Assembly (NCBI GenBank): GCA_028101445.1
Contig: JAOHKR010000002.1
Span: 1 to 64,000 of the forward strand
From: Candidatus Pelagibacter sp.
Lineage (GTDB): Bacteria; Pseudomonadota; Alphaproteobacteria; Pelagibacterales; Pelagibacteraceae
Length of the DNA stretch: 64,000 nt
Reading direction: 5' to 3'
A program made the translations under genes and the position numbers. Shown piece after piece: positions 8,117 through 22,020 of the stretch (within the stretch, counting starts at the first letter, position 1; each line of letters opens with the position of its first letter). The notes beneath the pieces were generated by a model, which ran no database searches, had not been told where the DNA came from, and saw nothing but the letters and a program-made list of their open reading frames with translations.

Positions 8117-9232
8117 ATGAGTTTCAAAGACAAGATTTTTAAAAATCAATCACCTTGGGGAACACCTCCAGGAGGTGGGGGAGGAAGAGCACCTGGTGGG
8201 AATGGATCAGGAAGTAGACAAGATCCGCCTAGTCTTGATGACATTATTAAGAATTTTCAAAAGACTATTAATAGATTCTCTGGCGGAAAATCTGGGGGAT
8301 CAAAACCATTTTTTTTAGGGCTTATTGCCTTAGTGGTACTTTATTTTGCAAGTGGTCTTTACAGAGTTTTGCCAGATGAACAAGGTGTGGTTTTAAGATT
8401 TGGAAAGTTTGTAAACATGACTCAACCAGGATTACATTATCATTTACCAACGCCTTTCGAGAGAGTGCTAACTCCGAAAGTTACAAAAGTTAATAGAGTA
8501 GATGTTGGTTTTAGACCTGCAAGTGATAGTGGAAGAACTTCTTCTGGTGTAGGAAACGTTCCTGAAGAAAGTTTAATGTTAACAGGAGATGAAAATATTG
8601 TTGATATTAACTACTCAGTATTTTGGGTTATAAAAGATGCAGGTAAGTTTTTATTTAATATTCAAAGTCCTGTTGAGACGGTTAAAGCAACATCCGAAAC
8701 AGCAATGAGAGAAGTAATTGCAAAAAACAATATTCAAACTATCTTAACCGAAGGAAGAGCAAGTATTGAAGTTGAAGTTCAAGAGATTACACAGAAAATT
8801 TTAGATGAATATGGATCAGGAATTCAAATTACACAAGTTCAAACACAACAAGCTGACCCACCAGCCCAAGTAATCGATGCATTTAGAGATGTGCAAGCTG
8901 CAAGAGCAGACAGAGAAAGATCAAAGAACGAAGCTGAAGGTTATGCCAATGATGTTATTCCAAGAGCTCGAGGTGAAGCAGAACAAATTTTACAAATAGC
9001 AGAAGCTTATAAAAAAGAAGTTGTTGCAAAAGCAGAAGGTGAAGCAAGTAGATTTTTAGCAATTTATAATGAATATAAAGGCGCAAAACAAGTTACTCAA
9101 GAAAGAATGTATTTAGAAACAATGGAAAAAGTTCTAGCTGACATTGATAAAGTTATTATTGATAAGAATACAAGTTCAGGCGTAGTACCTTATTTACCAT
9201 TACCAGAACTTAAAAAGAAGGATCCTAAATAA
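8117..9232 (+). CDS. hflK: Membrane protease modulator HflK
   Basis: SPFH/prohibitin-family protein that forms a large complex with HflC around the FtsH protease in the inner membrane. 371 residues: a Gly/Pro-rich cytosolic N-terminus (residues 15-35), one membrane span (about 64-83), the SPFH domain starting YRVLPDEQGVVLRFGKF, and a long coiled-coil rich in Ala/Glu/Arg (about 260-340). The last base of the stop is the first base of the hflC ATG, giving tight translational coupling. First gene of hflK-hflC-DUF2065-degP, the standard alphaproteobacterial order. Confidence 0.95.
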   Translation: MSFKDKIFKNQSPWGTPPGGGGGRAPGGNGSGSRQDPPSLDDIIKNFQKTINRFSGGKSGGSKPFFLGLIALVVLYFASGLYRVLPDEQGVVLRFGKFVNMTQPGLHYHLPTPFERVLTPKVTKVNRVDVGFRPASDSGRTSSGVGNVPEESLMLTGDENIVDINYSVFWVIKDAGKFLFNIQSPVETVKATSETAMREVIAKNNIQTILTEGRASIEVEVQEITQKILDEYGSGIQITQVQTQQADPPAQVIDAFRDVQAARADRERSKNEAEGYANDVIPRARGEAEQILQIAEAYKKEVVAKAEGEASRFLAIYNEYKGAKQVTQERMYLETMEKVLADIDKVIIDKNTSSGVVPYLPLPELKKKDPK

Positions 9233-10101
9233 TGAAAGTACCTAAATTTATAATCCCAGCAATTGTAGTTATTGGAGTATTTTTATTTCAATCACTATTT
9301 ATTGTTCAAGAAATAAATCAAGCTATTGTTCTTCAATTTGGTGACCCAAAAAAAATAATTTCTAAAGCAGGCTTGAACTTTAAATTACCTTTCATTCAAA
9401 ATGTAGTTTTTTTAGATAAAAGAATTTTAAATTTAGATAATGAACCACAAGAAGTTATTGCAGCGGATCAAAAAAGATTAATTGTTGATGCGATCGCAAG
9501 ATTTAAGATAGTAGACCCACTAAAGTTCTATATTTCAGTTGGAAATGAAAGAGTTGCTAGATCTAGATTATCTACGATTATTAATTCTAGAATTAGAGGT
9601 GTTTTAGGAACACAAGAGTTAGCCACGTTATTATCTACTGATAGAGCTAAACAAATGTCTATTATTCAAAACGATGTTAACACTGAAGCTAAAACTTTAG
9701 GAATCCAGATTGTAGATGTAAGAATAAAAAGAGCTGATTTACCTCCAGCTAACAGTGATGCCATTTACAAAAGAATGCAAACTGAAAGAGAGAGAGAAGC
9801 AAAAGAATTTAGAGCACAAGGTGCAGAGATTGCGCAAAAAATCAGATCAACCGCTGATAAAGATGTAACTGTACTTTTAGCTAACGCTAATAAGAAATCA
9901 GAAATTATGAAAGGTGAGGGAGACGGTCAAAGAAATAAGATTTTTGCAGGTGCATTTGGAAGAGACCCTCAATTCTTTGCATTTTACAGAGCGATGCAAG
10001 CTTATGAAACTGCCCTAATTGGTGGAGGAGATACTTCTATGGTTTTATCACCTGATAGTGAATTTTTTAAATTTTTCAGCAAAGCAATGAAGCCAAGATA
10101 A
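9232..10101 (+). CDS. hflC: Membrane protease modulator HflC
   Basis: Partner of HflK in the FtsH-regulating complex. 289 residues with an N-terminal membrane anchor (about 6-24), then VQEINQAIVLQFGDPKKI, the beginning of the SPFH domain. It contains the family-typical DVRIKRADLPPANSDAIYKRMQTERERE stretch leading into the helical oligomerisation region. Overlaps hflK by one base (TAATG). Confidence 0.95.
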   Translation: MKVPKFIIPAIVVIGVFLFQSLFIVQEINQAIVLQFGDPKKIISKAGLNFKLPFIQNVVFLDKRILNLDNEPQEVIAADQKRLIVDAIARFKIVDPLKFYISVGNERVARSRLSTIINSRIRGVLGTQELATLLSTDRAKQMSIIQNDVNTEAKTLGIQIVDVRIKRADLPPANSDAIYKRMQTEREREAKEFRAQGAEIAQKIRSTADKDVTVLLANANKKSEIMKGEGDGQRNKIFAGAFGRDPQFFAFYRAMQAYETALIGGGDTSMVLSPDSEFFKFFSKAMKPR

Positions 10102-10112
10102 GAAATTTTTTT

Positions 10113-10298
10113 GTGAACGATCTTATAACAGCTATAGGGTTGCTCTTTTTCATAGAAGGTTTGTTCCTTGCCATTTTCCCGTCAAGAATTAAAAATATAT
10201 TAGAATTAATTAAAAATACTCCAATAAACAAATTAAGGACATTTGGTCTACTTTTTTTGATTATCGGTTTTGCAATAATTTGGTATATAAAAAATTAA
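10113..10298 (+). CDS. DUF2065 (YjeT-type) small inner-membrane protein
   Basis: 61 residues from a GTG start, with two hydrophobic segments and the family pattern IGLLFFIEGLFLAIFP near the N-terminus, then LRTFGLLFLIIGFAIIW at the end. DUF2065 proteins sit next to hflC in many proteobacteria; their role is not known. The stop is directly followed by the degP start with no spacing. Confidence 0.85.
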   Translation: MNDLITAIGLLFFIEGLFLAIFPSRIKNILELIKNTPINKLRTFGLLFLIIGFAIIWYIKN

Positions 10299-11711
10299 AT
10301 GAAACTAATTAAAAAAATATTTCTATTCTTTATCATTTTTAACATTTCTTCTGTTTACGCAAAATCTGCGCCAGACTCTTTTGCTGATTTAGCGGAAAAA
10401 TTAATGCCATCAGTTGTAAATATTTCCACAACTCAAACTGTTAAAACAAATTCCAATTCTAATCCTTTTCCATTTAAATTTCCTCCAGGTTCACCTTTTG
10501 GTGAAATGTTTAAAGATTTTGAAAATCAACAACCCACAGAAAGAAAAGCATCTGCGTTAGGATCTGGATTTATAATTAAAGAGGAAGGAGTTGTAATTAC
10601 AAACAACCATGTAATTGCAAATGCGGAAGATATTTTAGTAAGAGTTGGAGATAAAGAATATAAAGCTAAATTAGTTGGGGCAGATCCTTATATGGATGTT
10701 GCAGTTTTGAAGATGGAAACTAAGGACAAATTTAAAACTGTCAAATTCGGAGACTCAGATTTGGCAAGAGTTGGAGATTGGGCAATGGCTATCGGAAATC
10801 CTTTTGGTTTAGGTGGCACAGTAACAGCAGGAATTATTTCAGCAAGAAATAGAGATATAAATCTAACTAGATATGATGATTTCATTCAAACAGATGCTTC
10901 TATTAACCAAGGAAATTCTGGCGGTCCTTTATTTAATTTAAAAGGAGAAGTTATTGGAATTAACACTGCAATACTTGGTCAAGGTGGTTCAATTGGAATT
11001 GGTTTTGCAATTCCCGCAAATGCAGCTTCAAATGTAATTGATCAATTAATTGAATTTGGAGAAACAAAAAGAGGTTGGTTAGGTGTAAGAATTCAAGAAG
11101 TGACAAAAGAAATTGCTGAAGTAGAAAAACTAAAAAAACCTCAAGGAGCATTGGTTGCTAGTGTTGGTGAAAATAGTCCAGCAGATAAAGCCGGGGTAAA
11201 AGCAGGTGATATTATTTTAGAATTTGACGGTAAAAAAATAGATACAATGAGAAAATTGCCTAAGGTTGTAGCTAACACAAAAGTCGGAAAGAGTGTTCAA
11301 TTGAAAATTTGGAGAAACAAAAAATCAATCACAAAAAAATTAACTTTGGGTAGATTGGAGTCTTCAGAGGAGTTCAAGGAAAAAAAAATAAAAACAGTTA
11401 AGAAAAAAGAAAAAGTTATAAAAAGTCTAAAAATTTCAGTCAGAGAAGTGAATGATAACGATATATCAACAAGAAATTTAAATAAAAATACTAAAGGTGT
11501 TGTAATTACAAATATTGAAAATAAAAGTCCGCTTGTAAGTGTTTTAAGCGTCAATGATATCATTATTGAAGTTCAAAAAAATCCAGTAAAAAATTCTTCT
11601 GATTTAAAAAATATTGTTGATGGCATATTTAAAAAAGGTGAGAAGACTTTATTGCTTACAGTAATTGATCAAAATAATAGAAGACGTTACCTTGGTGTTA
11701 AGATAAATTAA
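10299..11711 (+). CDS. degP: Periplasmic serine protease/chaperone of the DegP/DegQ family
   Basis: Degrades or refolds misfolded envelope proteins. 470 residues: signal peptide (about 1-21, ending VYA), trypsin-like domain with catalytic His104 (TNNHVIANAED), Asp133 (DPYMDVAVLKM) and Ser207 (GNSGGPLF), then two PDZ domains (about 255-345 and 370-465). The first PDZ carries the usual GWLGVRIQEV. It follows hflK-hflC-DUF2065 without a gap, linking inner-membrane and periplasmic quality control in one operon. DegP, DegQ and MucD cannot be told apart here. Confidence 0.93.
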   Translation: MKLIKKIFLFFIIFNISSVYAKSAPDSFADLAEKLMPSVVNISTTQTVKTNSNSNPFPFKFPPGSPFGEMFKDFENQQPTERKASALGSGFIIKEEGVVITNNHVIANAEDILVRVGDKEYKAKLVGADPYMDVAVLKMETKDKFKTVKFGDSDLARVGDWAMAIGNPFGLGGTVTAGIISARNRDINLTRYDDFIQTDASINQGNSGGPLFNLKGEVIGINTAILGQGGSIGIGFAIPANAASNVIDQLIEFGETKRGWLGVRIQEVTKEIAEVEKLKKPQGALVASVGENSPADKAGVKAGDIILEFDGKKIDTMRKLPKVVANTKVGKSVQLKIWRNKKSITKKLTLGRLESSEEFKEKKIKTVKKKEKVIKSLKISVREVNDNDISTRNLNKNTKGVVITNIENKSPLVSVLSVNDIIIEVQKNPVKNSSDLKNIVDGIFKKGEKTLLLTVIDQNNRRRYLGVKIN

Positions 11712-11713
11712 TC

Positions 11714-12631
11714 TTGTCTAAAAAAATTATTCTTCTTGCAGGGCCAACAGCATCAGGAAAATCAAAATTAGCAATTCATTTAGCAAAAAAATTAAACGGT
11801 GAAATAATTAATGCAGATAGCATGCAGGTGTATAAAGAATTTTCTATTTTATCCTCTAGACCAAACAAAAAAGAAATAAGACAAGCCAAGCATTATCTTT
11901 ATGGCTTGATTTCCGTTAAAAAATATTTCTCTGCAGGTGATTGGTTAAAAGAAGCAAAAAAAAAGATTAATCTTTGTATTAAAAAAAAGAAAATTCCAAT
12001 AGTTGTTGGCGGAACCGGTTTATACTTTAATACAATAACCAAGGGTATTAGCAACATCCCAAACATTGATTTAAAAACTAGAAGCAAAGTAAGAAATCTT
12101 TTTAGAGAGCTAGGTTATGTTAAATTTTATGAGAAGTTAGTAAAACTTGATCCTAAAGTTACGAATAAAATTTTAGCTTCAGACTCTCAAAGGGCCCAGA
12201 GAGCTTATGAAGTAAAACTTAAAACTAGAAAATCAATATTTGATTGGATTGAAAATACAAAATCAGATTTTATTGATTACGATCTTAAAAAAATTTTTAT
12301 TGAAATACCAAGAGATGAATTACTTAAAAAAATCTCTAAAAGAACCGACTCAATGTTTATTCAAAAATGCATCAATGAAGTTAAAAAATTTAACTTAATA
12401 AAGCTAAATAAAAGTTTATCAGCAAATAAGTTGATAGGAGTTCAGGAAATAAATAGCTATTTAAAGAACAATATTAATCTTAAACAGTGCAAGGAACTTA
12501 TTAATATTAAGACAAGGCAGTATGCAAAGAGGCAAAATACTTGGGCCCGTGGGCACATGAAGAATTGGAATAAGGTTTATTCTAAAGATTTCTCTCAACT
12601 TTTAAAAAAAACATTAAAAGTTGTCAGCTAA
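11714..12631 (+). CDS. miaA: tRNA dimethylallyltransferase
   Basis: Adds an isopentenyl group to A37 of tRNAs reading UNN codons. 305 residues from a TTG start two bases after the degP stop. The P-loop LLAGPTASGKSKLA (residues 7-20) and the following NADSMQVYKEFSILSSRPNKKE are diagnostic, and the C-terminus has IKTRQYAKRQNTWARGH, the tRNA-contacting helix. It is the last gene of the degP transcription unit; a separate promoter for ilvB follows at once. Confidence 0.95.
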   Translation: MSKKIILLAGPTASGKSKLAIHLAKKLNGEIINADSMQVYKEFSILSSRPNKKEIRQAKHYLYGLISVKKYFSAGDWLKEAKKKINLCIKKKKIPIVVGGTGLYFNTITKGISNIPNIDLKTRSKVRNLFRELGYVKFYEKLVKLDPKVTNKILASDSQRAQRAYEVKLKTRKSIFDWIENTKSDFIDYDLKKIFIEIPRDELLKKISKRTDSMFIQKCINEVKKFNLIKLNKSLSANKLIGVQEINSYLKNNINLKQCKELINIKTRQYAKRQNTWARGHMKNWNKVYSKDFSQLLKKTLKVVS

Positions 12632-12634
12632 AAC

Positions 12635-12662
12635 TTGACGCAAAGTATTTCTAGGCTAGATT
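12635..12662 (+). promoter_or_regulatory. ilvB operon promoter, predicted leaderless transcript
   Basis: TTGACG (12635-12640), a 16-base spacer and TAGATT (12657-12662). The ATG of ilvB begins six bases after the -10 box, leaving no room for a ribosome binding site or an attenuator leader peptide, unlike the leader-controlled ilv operons of enteric bacteria. Confidence 0.6.
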
Positions 12663-12668
12663 GTATGA

Positions 12669-14434
12669 ATGCCTAAATTATTAAGCGGAGCTGAAATTGT
12701 TTTTAAATCACTAGAGGATCAAAATGTCGAATTTATTTTTGGTTACCCAGGTGGCGCTGTTCTCCCTATATACGATGAACTAAAAAATCATAAATCAATA
12801 AAACATATTTTAGCTAGGCACGAACAAGGTGCTGGTCACGCTGCTGAAGGTTACGCAAGATCAAGCGGTAAGCCTGGAGTGTTACTTGTAACTTCCGGAC
12901 CTGGTGCCACAAATGCTGTAACTGCATTAACAGATGCATACATGGACTCCGTCCCATTAGTTTGTATTTCAGGACAAGTTCCTACTCATTTAATTGGAAC
13001 TGATGCTTTTCAAGAATGTGACACAACAGGGATTACTAGACCTTGCACAAAACATAATTGGCTTGTTAAAGACGTAAATGATTTAGCAGAGATAATGCAC
13101 AAAGCATTTGAGATTGCAATGACTGGTCGGCCAGGACCTGTACTAGTTGATATTCCAAAAGACATTCAATTTAATAAAGGAGTTTACAAAGAAAAAAAAA
13201 TTAAAACTTCTAAAAATCTTAATGGATCTAAATTAAATAAAGTAAATCCAAAGGATATTGATAAATTTATTGAGATGATGAAGAATTCATCAAAGCCAAT
13301 ATTTTATTCAGGTGGTGGAGTTATAAATTCAGGACCAAAAGCCAGTGAATTATTAAGAGAACTGGTTTCACTGACAGGCTTTCCTATTACATCTACATTA
13401 CAAGGTCTTGGTGCTTATCCAGGCGATGATCCACAATTTTTAGGAATGCTAGGAATGCACGGAACTTATGAAGCTAATAATGCAATGCATGACTGCGATT
13501 TAATGATCAACATTGGTGCAAGATTTGATGACAGGATAACTGGTAAGATAGATGAGTTTTCTCCTAAGTCAAAAAAAATTCATATAGATATTGATCCATC
13601 TTCAATTGGCAAAAATGTAAAGGTCGATTTAGCTATTACAAGTGATGTAACAGAACTTTTACAAAATTTAATAAAAAGATTTAAAGAAAAAAATAAAAAT
13701 TTTATTAGTTCAAACAAACAAAAGACTTCAAAGTGGTGGGAACAAATTAATAAATGGAGAGAAAAAAAATCTTTAAATTTTATTAATAGCAAAGAAACAA
13801 TTAAACCTCAGCATGCTGTACAAAGATTATATGAATTAACTAAAGACCAAGACACTTTTATTACAACTGAAGTTGGCCAACATCAGATGTGGGCCGCCCA
13901 ACACTATAAATTCAATAAACCTAATAGATGGATGACTTCTGGTGGACTTGGAACTATGGGATATGGATTGCCAGCAGCAATCGGTGTTCAAGTAGCTCAC
14001 CCTAAAAAATTAGTTGTAGATATTGCGGGAGAAGCCTCAATATTAATGAATATGCAGGAAATTTCTACAGCAGTTCAATACAGATTACCTGTTAAAATAT
14101 TCATTCTAAATAATGAATACATGGGAATGGTGCGTCAGTGGCAAGAGTTGCTTCATGATAAAAATTATTCAGAAAGCTATACTGAAGCCTTACCTGATTT
14201 TGTTAAATTAGCAGAAGCCTATGGCGCTGTTGGTATTAGAGCAAAAACACCAGATGAATTAGATGAAAAAATAAAAGAAATGATTAACTCAGATCAGCCT
14301 GTAATCTTCGATTGTTTAGTAGATAAGCAGGAAAATTGCTATCCAATGATACCATCTGGTAAACCACATAACCAAATGCTTTTAGGTCCAGAGGATGAAA
14401 AAGATGTTTCCGATGAAGGGAAAACTTTAGTTTA

Positions 14435-14435
<1 letters not shown>
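12669..14435 (+). CDS. ilvB: Acetolactate synthase, large (catalytic) subunit
   Basis: Thiamine-diphosphate enzyme joining two pyruvates (or pyruvate and 2-oxobutyrate), the first common step to valine, leucine and isoleucine. 588 residues. Seen: GYPGGAVLPIYDEL with the catalytic Glu in LARHEQGAGHAAEGYAR (about residue 51), the FAD/central domain, and the ThDP-binding end GEASILMNMQEISTAVQYRLPVKIFILNN. Also called ilvI/ilvG in other species. The stop overlaps the ilvH start by one base, ensuring subunit balance. Confidence 0.96.
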
Positions 14436-16017
<1,582 letters not shown>

Positions 16018-16037
16018 CCCATTTCGATACTCTAATT

Positions 16038-16076
16038 AAAACTAGGTAAGCAAAATTATTTGCTTATTCTAGTTTT
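16038..16076 (+). terminator. Hairpin between ilvC and leuA
   Basis: AAAACTAG-G-TAAGCAAA pairs with TTTGCTTA-TT-CTAGTTTT around an ATTA loop: two 8-bp perfect stems with a small internal loop, ending in TTTT. It is a likely rho-independent terminator of ilvBHC, though the run of T is short, so some read-through into leuA is possible. Confidence 0.65.
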
Positions 16077-16110
16077 GATTGTATTATGTTTTCGTTAAAG
16101 CGTTATAAAA

Positions 16111-18718
<2,608 letters not shown>

Positions 18719-18735
18719 TCTATCTTACCGGATAA

Positions 18736-19581
18736 ATGTCAGTTAGCAGAGATGATTTTAGTATAGCTTTTCGTTCAGCTCTTCTTCAAAGAGGAGGTGC
18801 GCAAAAATTTTCAATTTTATCATTATTTATTTTAGCGTTATTCATATTCTTTCTAGATGTATATGGTTTTACAGCAGTTAAAATGGCGAGAAGTTTAATC
18901 AATGATGTAGTTTATAGAGTTTCATATATAGCTTCAAGCCCATCTAGGTTAATGCCTAATCTGGGCAAAGGTATAGCTGGTCATTTAAATTTAAAAGAAG
19001 AAAATGAGAAACTAAGAGAAGTTATAGAAAATTATAAATCACTCGATCTTAATCTTGAATATTTAACCAATGAGAATAAAAATTTAAGAAAAGTTTTAAA
19101 CGCAGAAAATATAATAAATGCAAAAGATATTGTTCTTGCTAAAGTTTTAGTCGATAGAAATAGCCCTTTTTTGAAATCAATAATAATTAATAAAGGAACT
19201 CAATCTGGAATTAAAAAAGGTATGCCAGTTACTCAAAACAATTATTTAGTTGGAAGAATAGTTGACACAAATTATTTATCTTCTCGAGTTTTGCTTTTAA
19301 CGGATTTAAATAGTAGAATTCCAGTATCACTAGACGCAGATAGTTCACAAGCAATTTTAACTGGAAGTGGGACAAAAAATCCAAAACTGGAATATTTGCC
19401 TGAAGAATATGAATTTAAAGAAGATGTAAATGTATTTGCATCGGGGAAAGAACGTATTTTTATTCCAGGAACGCCTATTGGAAAAACAACAGAAAAAGGA
19501 GAAGTAAGATTATATGTTGATCCTAATCAATTATCTTTTGTAACAGTAATTCTAACGCGTAATAATAAGGAACAATTTTAA
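18736..19581 (+). CDS. mreC: Rod-shape determining protein MreC
   Basis: Bitopic inner-membrane protein linking MreB to the periplasmic wall synthases. 281 residues: cytosolic N-terminus, one span (about 25-46), a coiled coil rich in Glu/Asn/Leu (about 88-120: LKEENEKLREVIENY), then the beta-barrel domain with VDRNSPFLKSIIINKGTQSGIKKGMPV. Overlaps mreD by one base. Confidence 0.93.
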   Translation: MSVSRDDFSIAFRSALLQRGGAQKFSILSLFILALFIFFLDVYGFTAVKMARSLINDVVYRVSYIASSPSRLMPNLGKGIAGHLNLKEENEKLREVIENYKSLDLNLEYLTNENKNLRKVLNAENIINAKDIVLAKVLVDRNSPFLKSIIINKGTQSGIKKGMPVTQNNYLVGRIVDTNYLSSRVLLLTDLNSRIPVSLDADSSQAILTGSGTKNPKLEYLPEEYEFKEDVNVFASGKERIFIPGTPIGKTTEKGEVRLYVDPNQLSFVTVILTRNNKEQF

Positions 19582-20093
19582 TGGCTAGACTAAATTTACT
19601 TAATAAGTTTTTAAACTCCGGACCTTTATTATTACTATATTATTTATCTATTAGTGAAATTGATACTAATTTAGAAAAAACTTTTGACATTTTTACTTTT
19701 AATTTGCCAATTATAATTATTTATTTTTGGATTCTTAAAAGACCTTCCGTAATGGGTACAGGACATATTTTTGTTGCAGGTTTCATCAATGATGTTGTAA
19801 TGGGTTTTCCTCTTGGAATTAGCTCCTTATCGTATTTAGTTGTTTGTTTTGTCTCAAATTATGTAAGAAATAAGAGTGTAAATACTACGATAGCATCTGA
19901 TTGGTTTACTTTTTTTATTGCTTTGATATTTGCCAATTTATTATTTTTTTCATTACTTAATAATTTTTCTGACATAGCAATCTCTTACTCTAAAATAAGT
20001 TATAACACTTTCTTTACTTTATTTTTATTTCCTATTTTTTGGCTACTGTTTAGTCTCTATCAATCAAATTTCATAGGTGGTCAAGATGCTTAG
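19581..20093 (+). CDS. mreD: Rod-shape determining membrane protein MreD
   Basis: 170 residues with five likely membrane segments, poorly conserved in sequence as is usual for MreD, but the fold pattern, the GHIFVAGFINDVVMGFPLG segment (the family's F.GL..D...G...G) and the position between mreC and mrdA make the assignment secure. Its end overlaps the mrdA start by eight bases. Confidence 0.88.
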   Translation: MARLNLLNKFLNSGPLLLLYYLSISEIDTNLEKTFDIFTFNLPIIIIYFWILKRPSVMGTGHIFVAGFINDVVMGFPLGISSLSYLVVCFVSNYVRNKSVNTTIASDWFTFFIALIFANLLFFSLLNNFSDIAISYSKISYNTFFTLFLFPIFWLLFSLYQSNFIGGQDA

Positions 20094-22020
20094 TCCTGGA
20101 TCAGGTAACACAGTTATAAAATCAAAATTAATTAGCCGAAGAATGTTCTTATTAACAGCCGCTAAAACTGTAGTCTTGGTTGGATTAGTTGGAAGGTTAA
20201 TCTCACTTCAAATAAACCAAACTACTAAATATAAGTCATTATCTGACAAAAATAGATTTAGAGAATGGAAGTTAGCGCCTGAACGAGGAATAATAAAAGA
20301 CTTTTATGACAAAGAAATAGCCTCGAATAAACCGTTATATCAAGTTCATTTGATTCCTGAAAATGCACAAAACTTAAATCAATTGTTTGTAAGATTAAAA
20401 GGAATTTTAAACATAACTGATAAAAAAATATCTCATCTTAAGAGATTAATAAATAAACAAAAACCGTGGGAACCAGTAGTGGTTTCTGATAATTTAAACT
20501 GGTCTGAATTTTCAAGGATAAATTTATTTTTACACGAGTTAAATGGAGTAGAGCCTATAGTTTCAGTATCTAGAACATATCCAGATAATTCGTCAGCACA
20601 TATATTAGGTTATGTATCTCAAATCAGTGCAAAAGATCTTAAAACAAAAAAATATTTGAAAGATTTGTCAGTTCCTGGAATGGCCATAGGAAAAACTGGT
20701 CTAGAAAAGAAATTAGATAAAGATATCATTGGTCAAGTAGGTTTTCAAAGATATGAAGTCAATGCATTTGGTAAAAGAATTAAAGAAATTCAAATTAGCG
20801 AAGGTCAAGTAGGAAAAAGTTTTAAAACAACTTTAGATTATGAGATTCAAAAATATGCAAATGAATTATTAGAAGACAAAGCAGCTGCAGTTTGCGTTAT
20901 GGATGTTTATAATGGAGATATTGTTTCTTTAGTGTCCGCACCAACTTTTAAACCTAATGCATTTGTGCATGGTTTGGACAAAGATTACTGGAACAGCTTG
21001 ATTAAGGACGGAAAAAAACCTTTAACAAATAAAGCTATGTCAGGACTTTATCCTCCAGGTTCAACAATTAAAACTTTGGTAGCACTTAGTGCTCTAGAAA
21101 ATGGAATAATTAAACCTCAAGATACCTTTAGATGTAAAGGAAAAATTGAATTACATGGAGAAAAATTTCATTGCTGGGAAAAAAAAGGTCATGGAATAGT
21201 AAACTTAAGGAAAGGTATTCAAAGATCGTGTGATGTTTATTTTTATGAAGTAGCAAGAAAACTTGGAGTTGATCGATTATCTGAAACAGCTAAAAAATTT
21301 GGACTAGGCAAACAAGTGCTTTCTGATTTTACAGAGGAAAGATCAGGAGTTGTACCGAACACAAAATGGAAGAAAAAATTTATTGGACAAAATTGGTATA
21401 TTGGAGAAACACTACACTCAGGTATTGGACAAGGTTATTTTCAAAGCACTCCTATACAATTATGTTTAATGACAGCACAAATTGCAAATGGAGGTTATGA
21501 GATAAAACCTAGAATAATTTTTGAAAATAAAAAAGACTATCTTAAAGATTATTTAGATTTTAAATCGAAGAACCCTCAAGAAACACTTCCTTCGGAATTA
21601 TTAGTAAAAAATCTTAATTTAAAACCATTATTTAAAAATCAAAAAAATATAAATATTATAAAAGACGCCATGTTTTCATCATCAAATGAACCTGGTGGAA
21701 CTTCTTATAGGCATAGAATTGAAAATCCTAAATATACATTTGCAGGTAAAACAGGTTCTTCCCAAGTTAAAAGATTTACAGAAGCTCAACGTGAAGCTGA
21801 AGTAAAACAAACAGATCTTGATTATAAAGATAGAGATCACGCATTGTTCGTTGCCTTTGCACCTTATAAAGATCCTAAATATGCAATTAGTGTAGTAGTA
21901 GAACATGGAGGCTCTGGAGGAAGTACCGCCGCACCTATAGCAAACAAAATAATTAAGAAAGTTATCGAAAGACATGATTTAAGAAAAGAAATTAATCATT
22001 CTAAAGGAGGGTCAGTTTAA
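20086..22020 (+). CDS. mrdA: Penicillin-binding protein 2 (elongasome transpeptidase)
   Basis: Cross-links peptidoglycan during side-wall growth. About 644 residues from the ATG at 20086, which has AGGTGG eight bases upstream; an in-frame GTG at 20077 lies inside that site and is less likely. One N-terminal span (about 22-40), the dimerisation domain, then transpeptidase motifs: the SxxK nucleophile in YPPGSTIKTL, the SxD/N motif in QRSCDVYFYEVA, and KTGSSQ. Overlaps mreD by 8 bases and rodA by 1. Confidence 0.95.
   Translation: MLSPGSGNTVIKSKLISRRMFLLTAAKTVVLVGLVGRLISLQINQTTKYKSLSDKNRFREWKLAPERGIIKDFYDKEIASNKPLYQVHLIPENAQNLNQLFVRLKGILNITDKKISHLKRLINKQKPWEPVVVSDNLNWSEFSRINLFLHELNGVEPIVSVSRTYPDNSSAHILGYVSQISAKDLKTKKYLKDLSVPGMAIGKTGLEKKLDKDIIGQVGFQRYEVNAFGKRIKEIQISEGQVGKSFKTTLDYEIQKYANELLEDKAAAVCVMDVYNGDIVSLVSAPTFKPNAFVHGLDKDYWNSLIKDGKKPLTNKAMSGLYPPGSTIKTLVALSALENGIIKPQDTFRCKGKIELHGEKFHCWEKKGHGIVNLRKGIQRSCDVYFYEVARKLGVDRLSETAKKFGLGKQVLSDFTEERSGVVPNTKWKKKFIGQNWYIGETLHSGIGQGYFQSTPIQLCLMTAQIANGGYEIKPRIIFENKKDYLKDYLDFKSKNPQETLPSELLVKNLNLKPLFKNQKNINIIKDAMFSSSNEPGGTSYRHRIENPKYTFAGKTGSSQVKRFTEAQREAEVKQTDLDYKDRDHALFVAFAPYKDPKYAISVVVEHGGSGGSTAAPIANKIIKKVIERHDLRKEINHSKGGSV

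Noticed and set aside
10688..11563. Open frames on the minus strand inside degP
   Set aside because: They are antisense shadows of a well-supported gene, with no ribosome site or family match.
20077..20085. GTG start for mrdA
   Set aside because: It lies inside the AGGTGG that serves the ATG at 20086.
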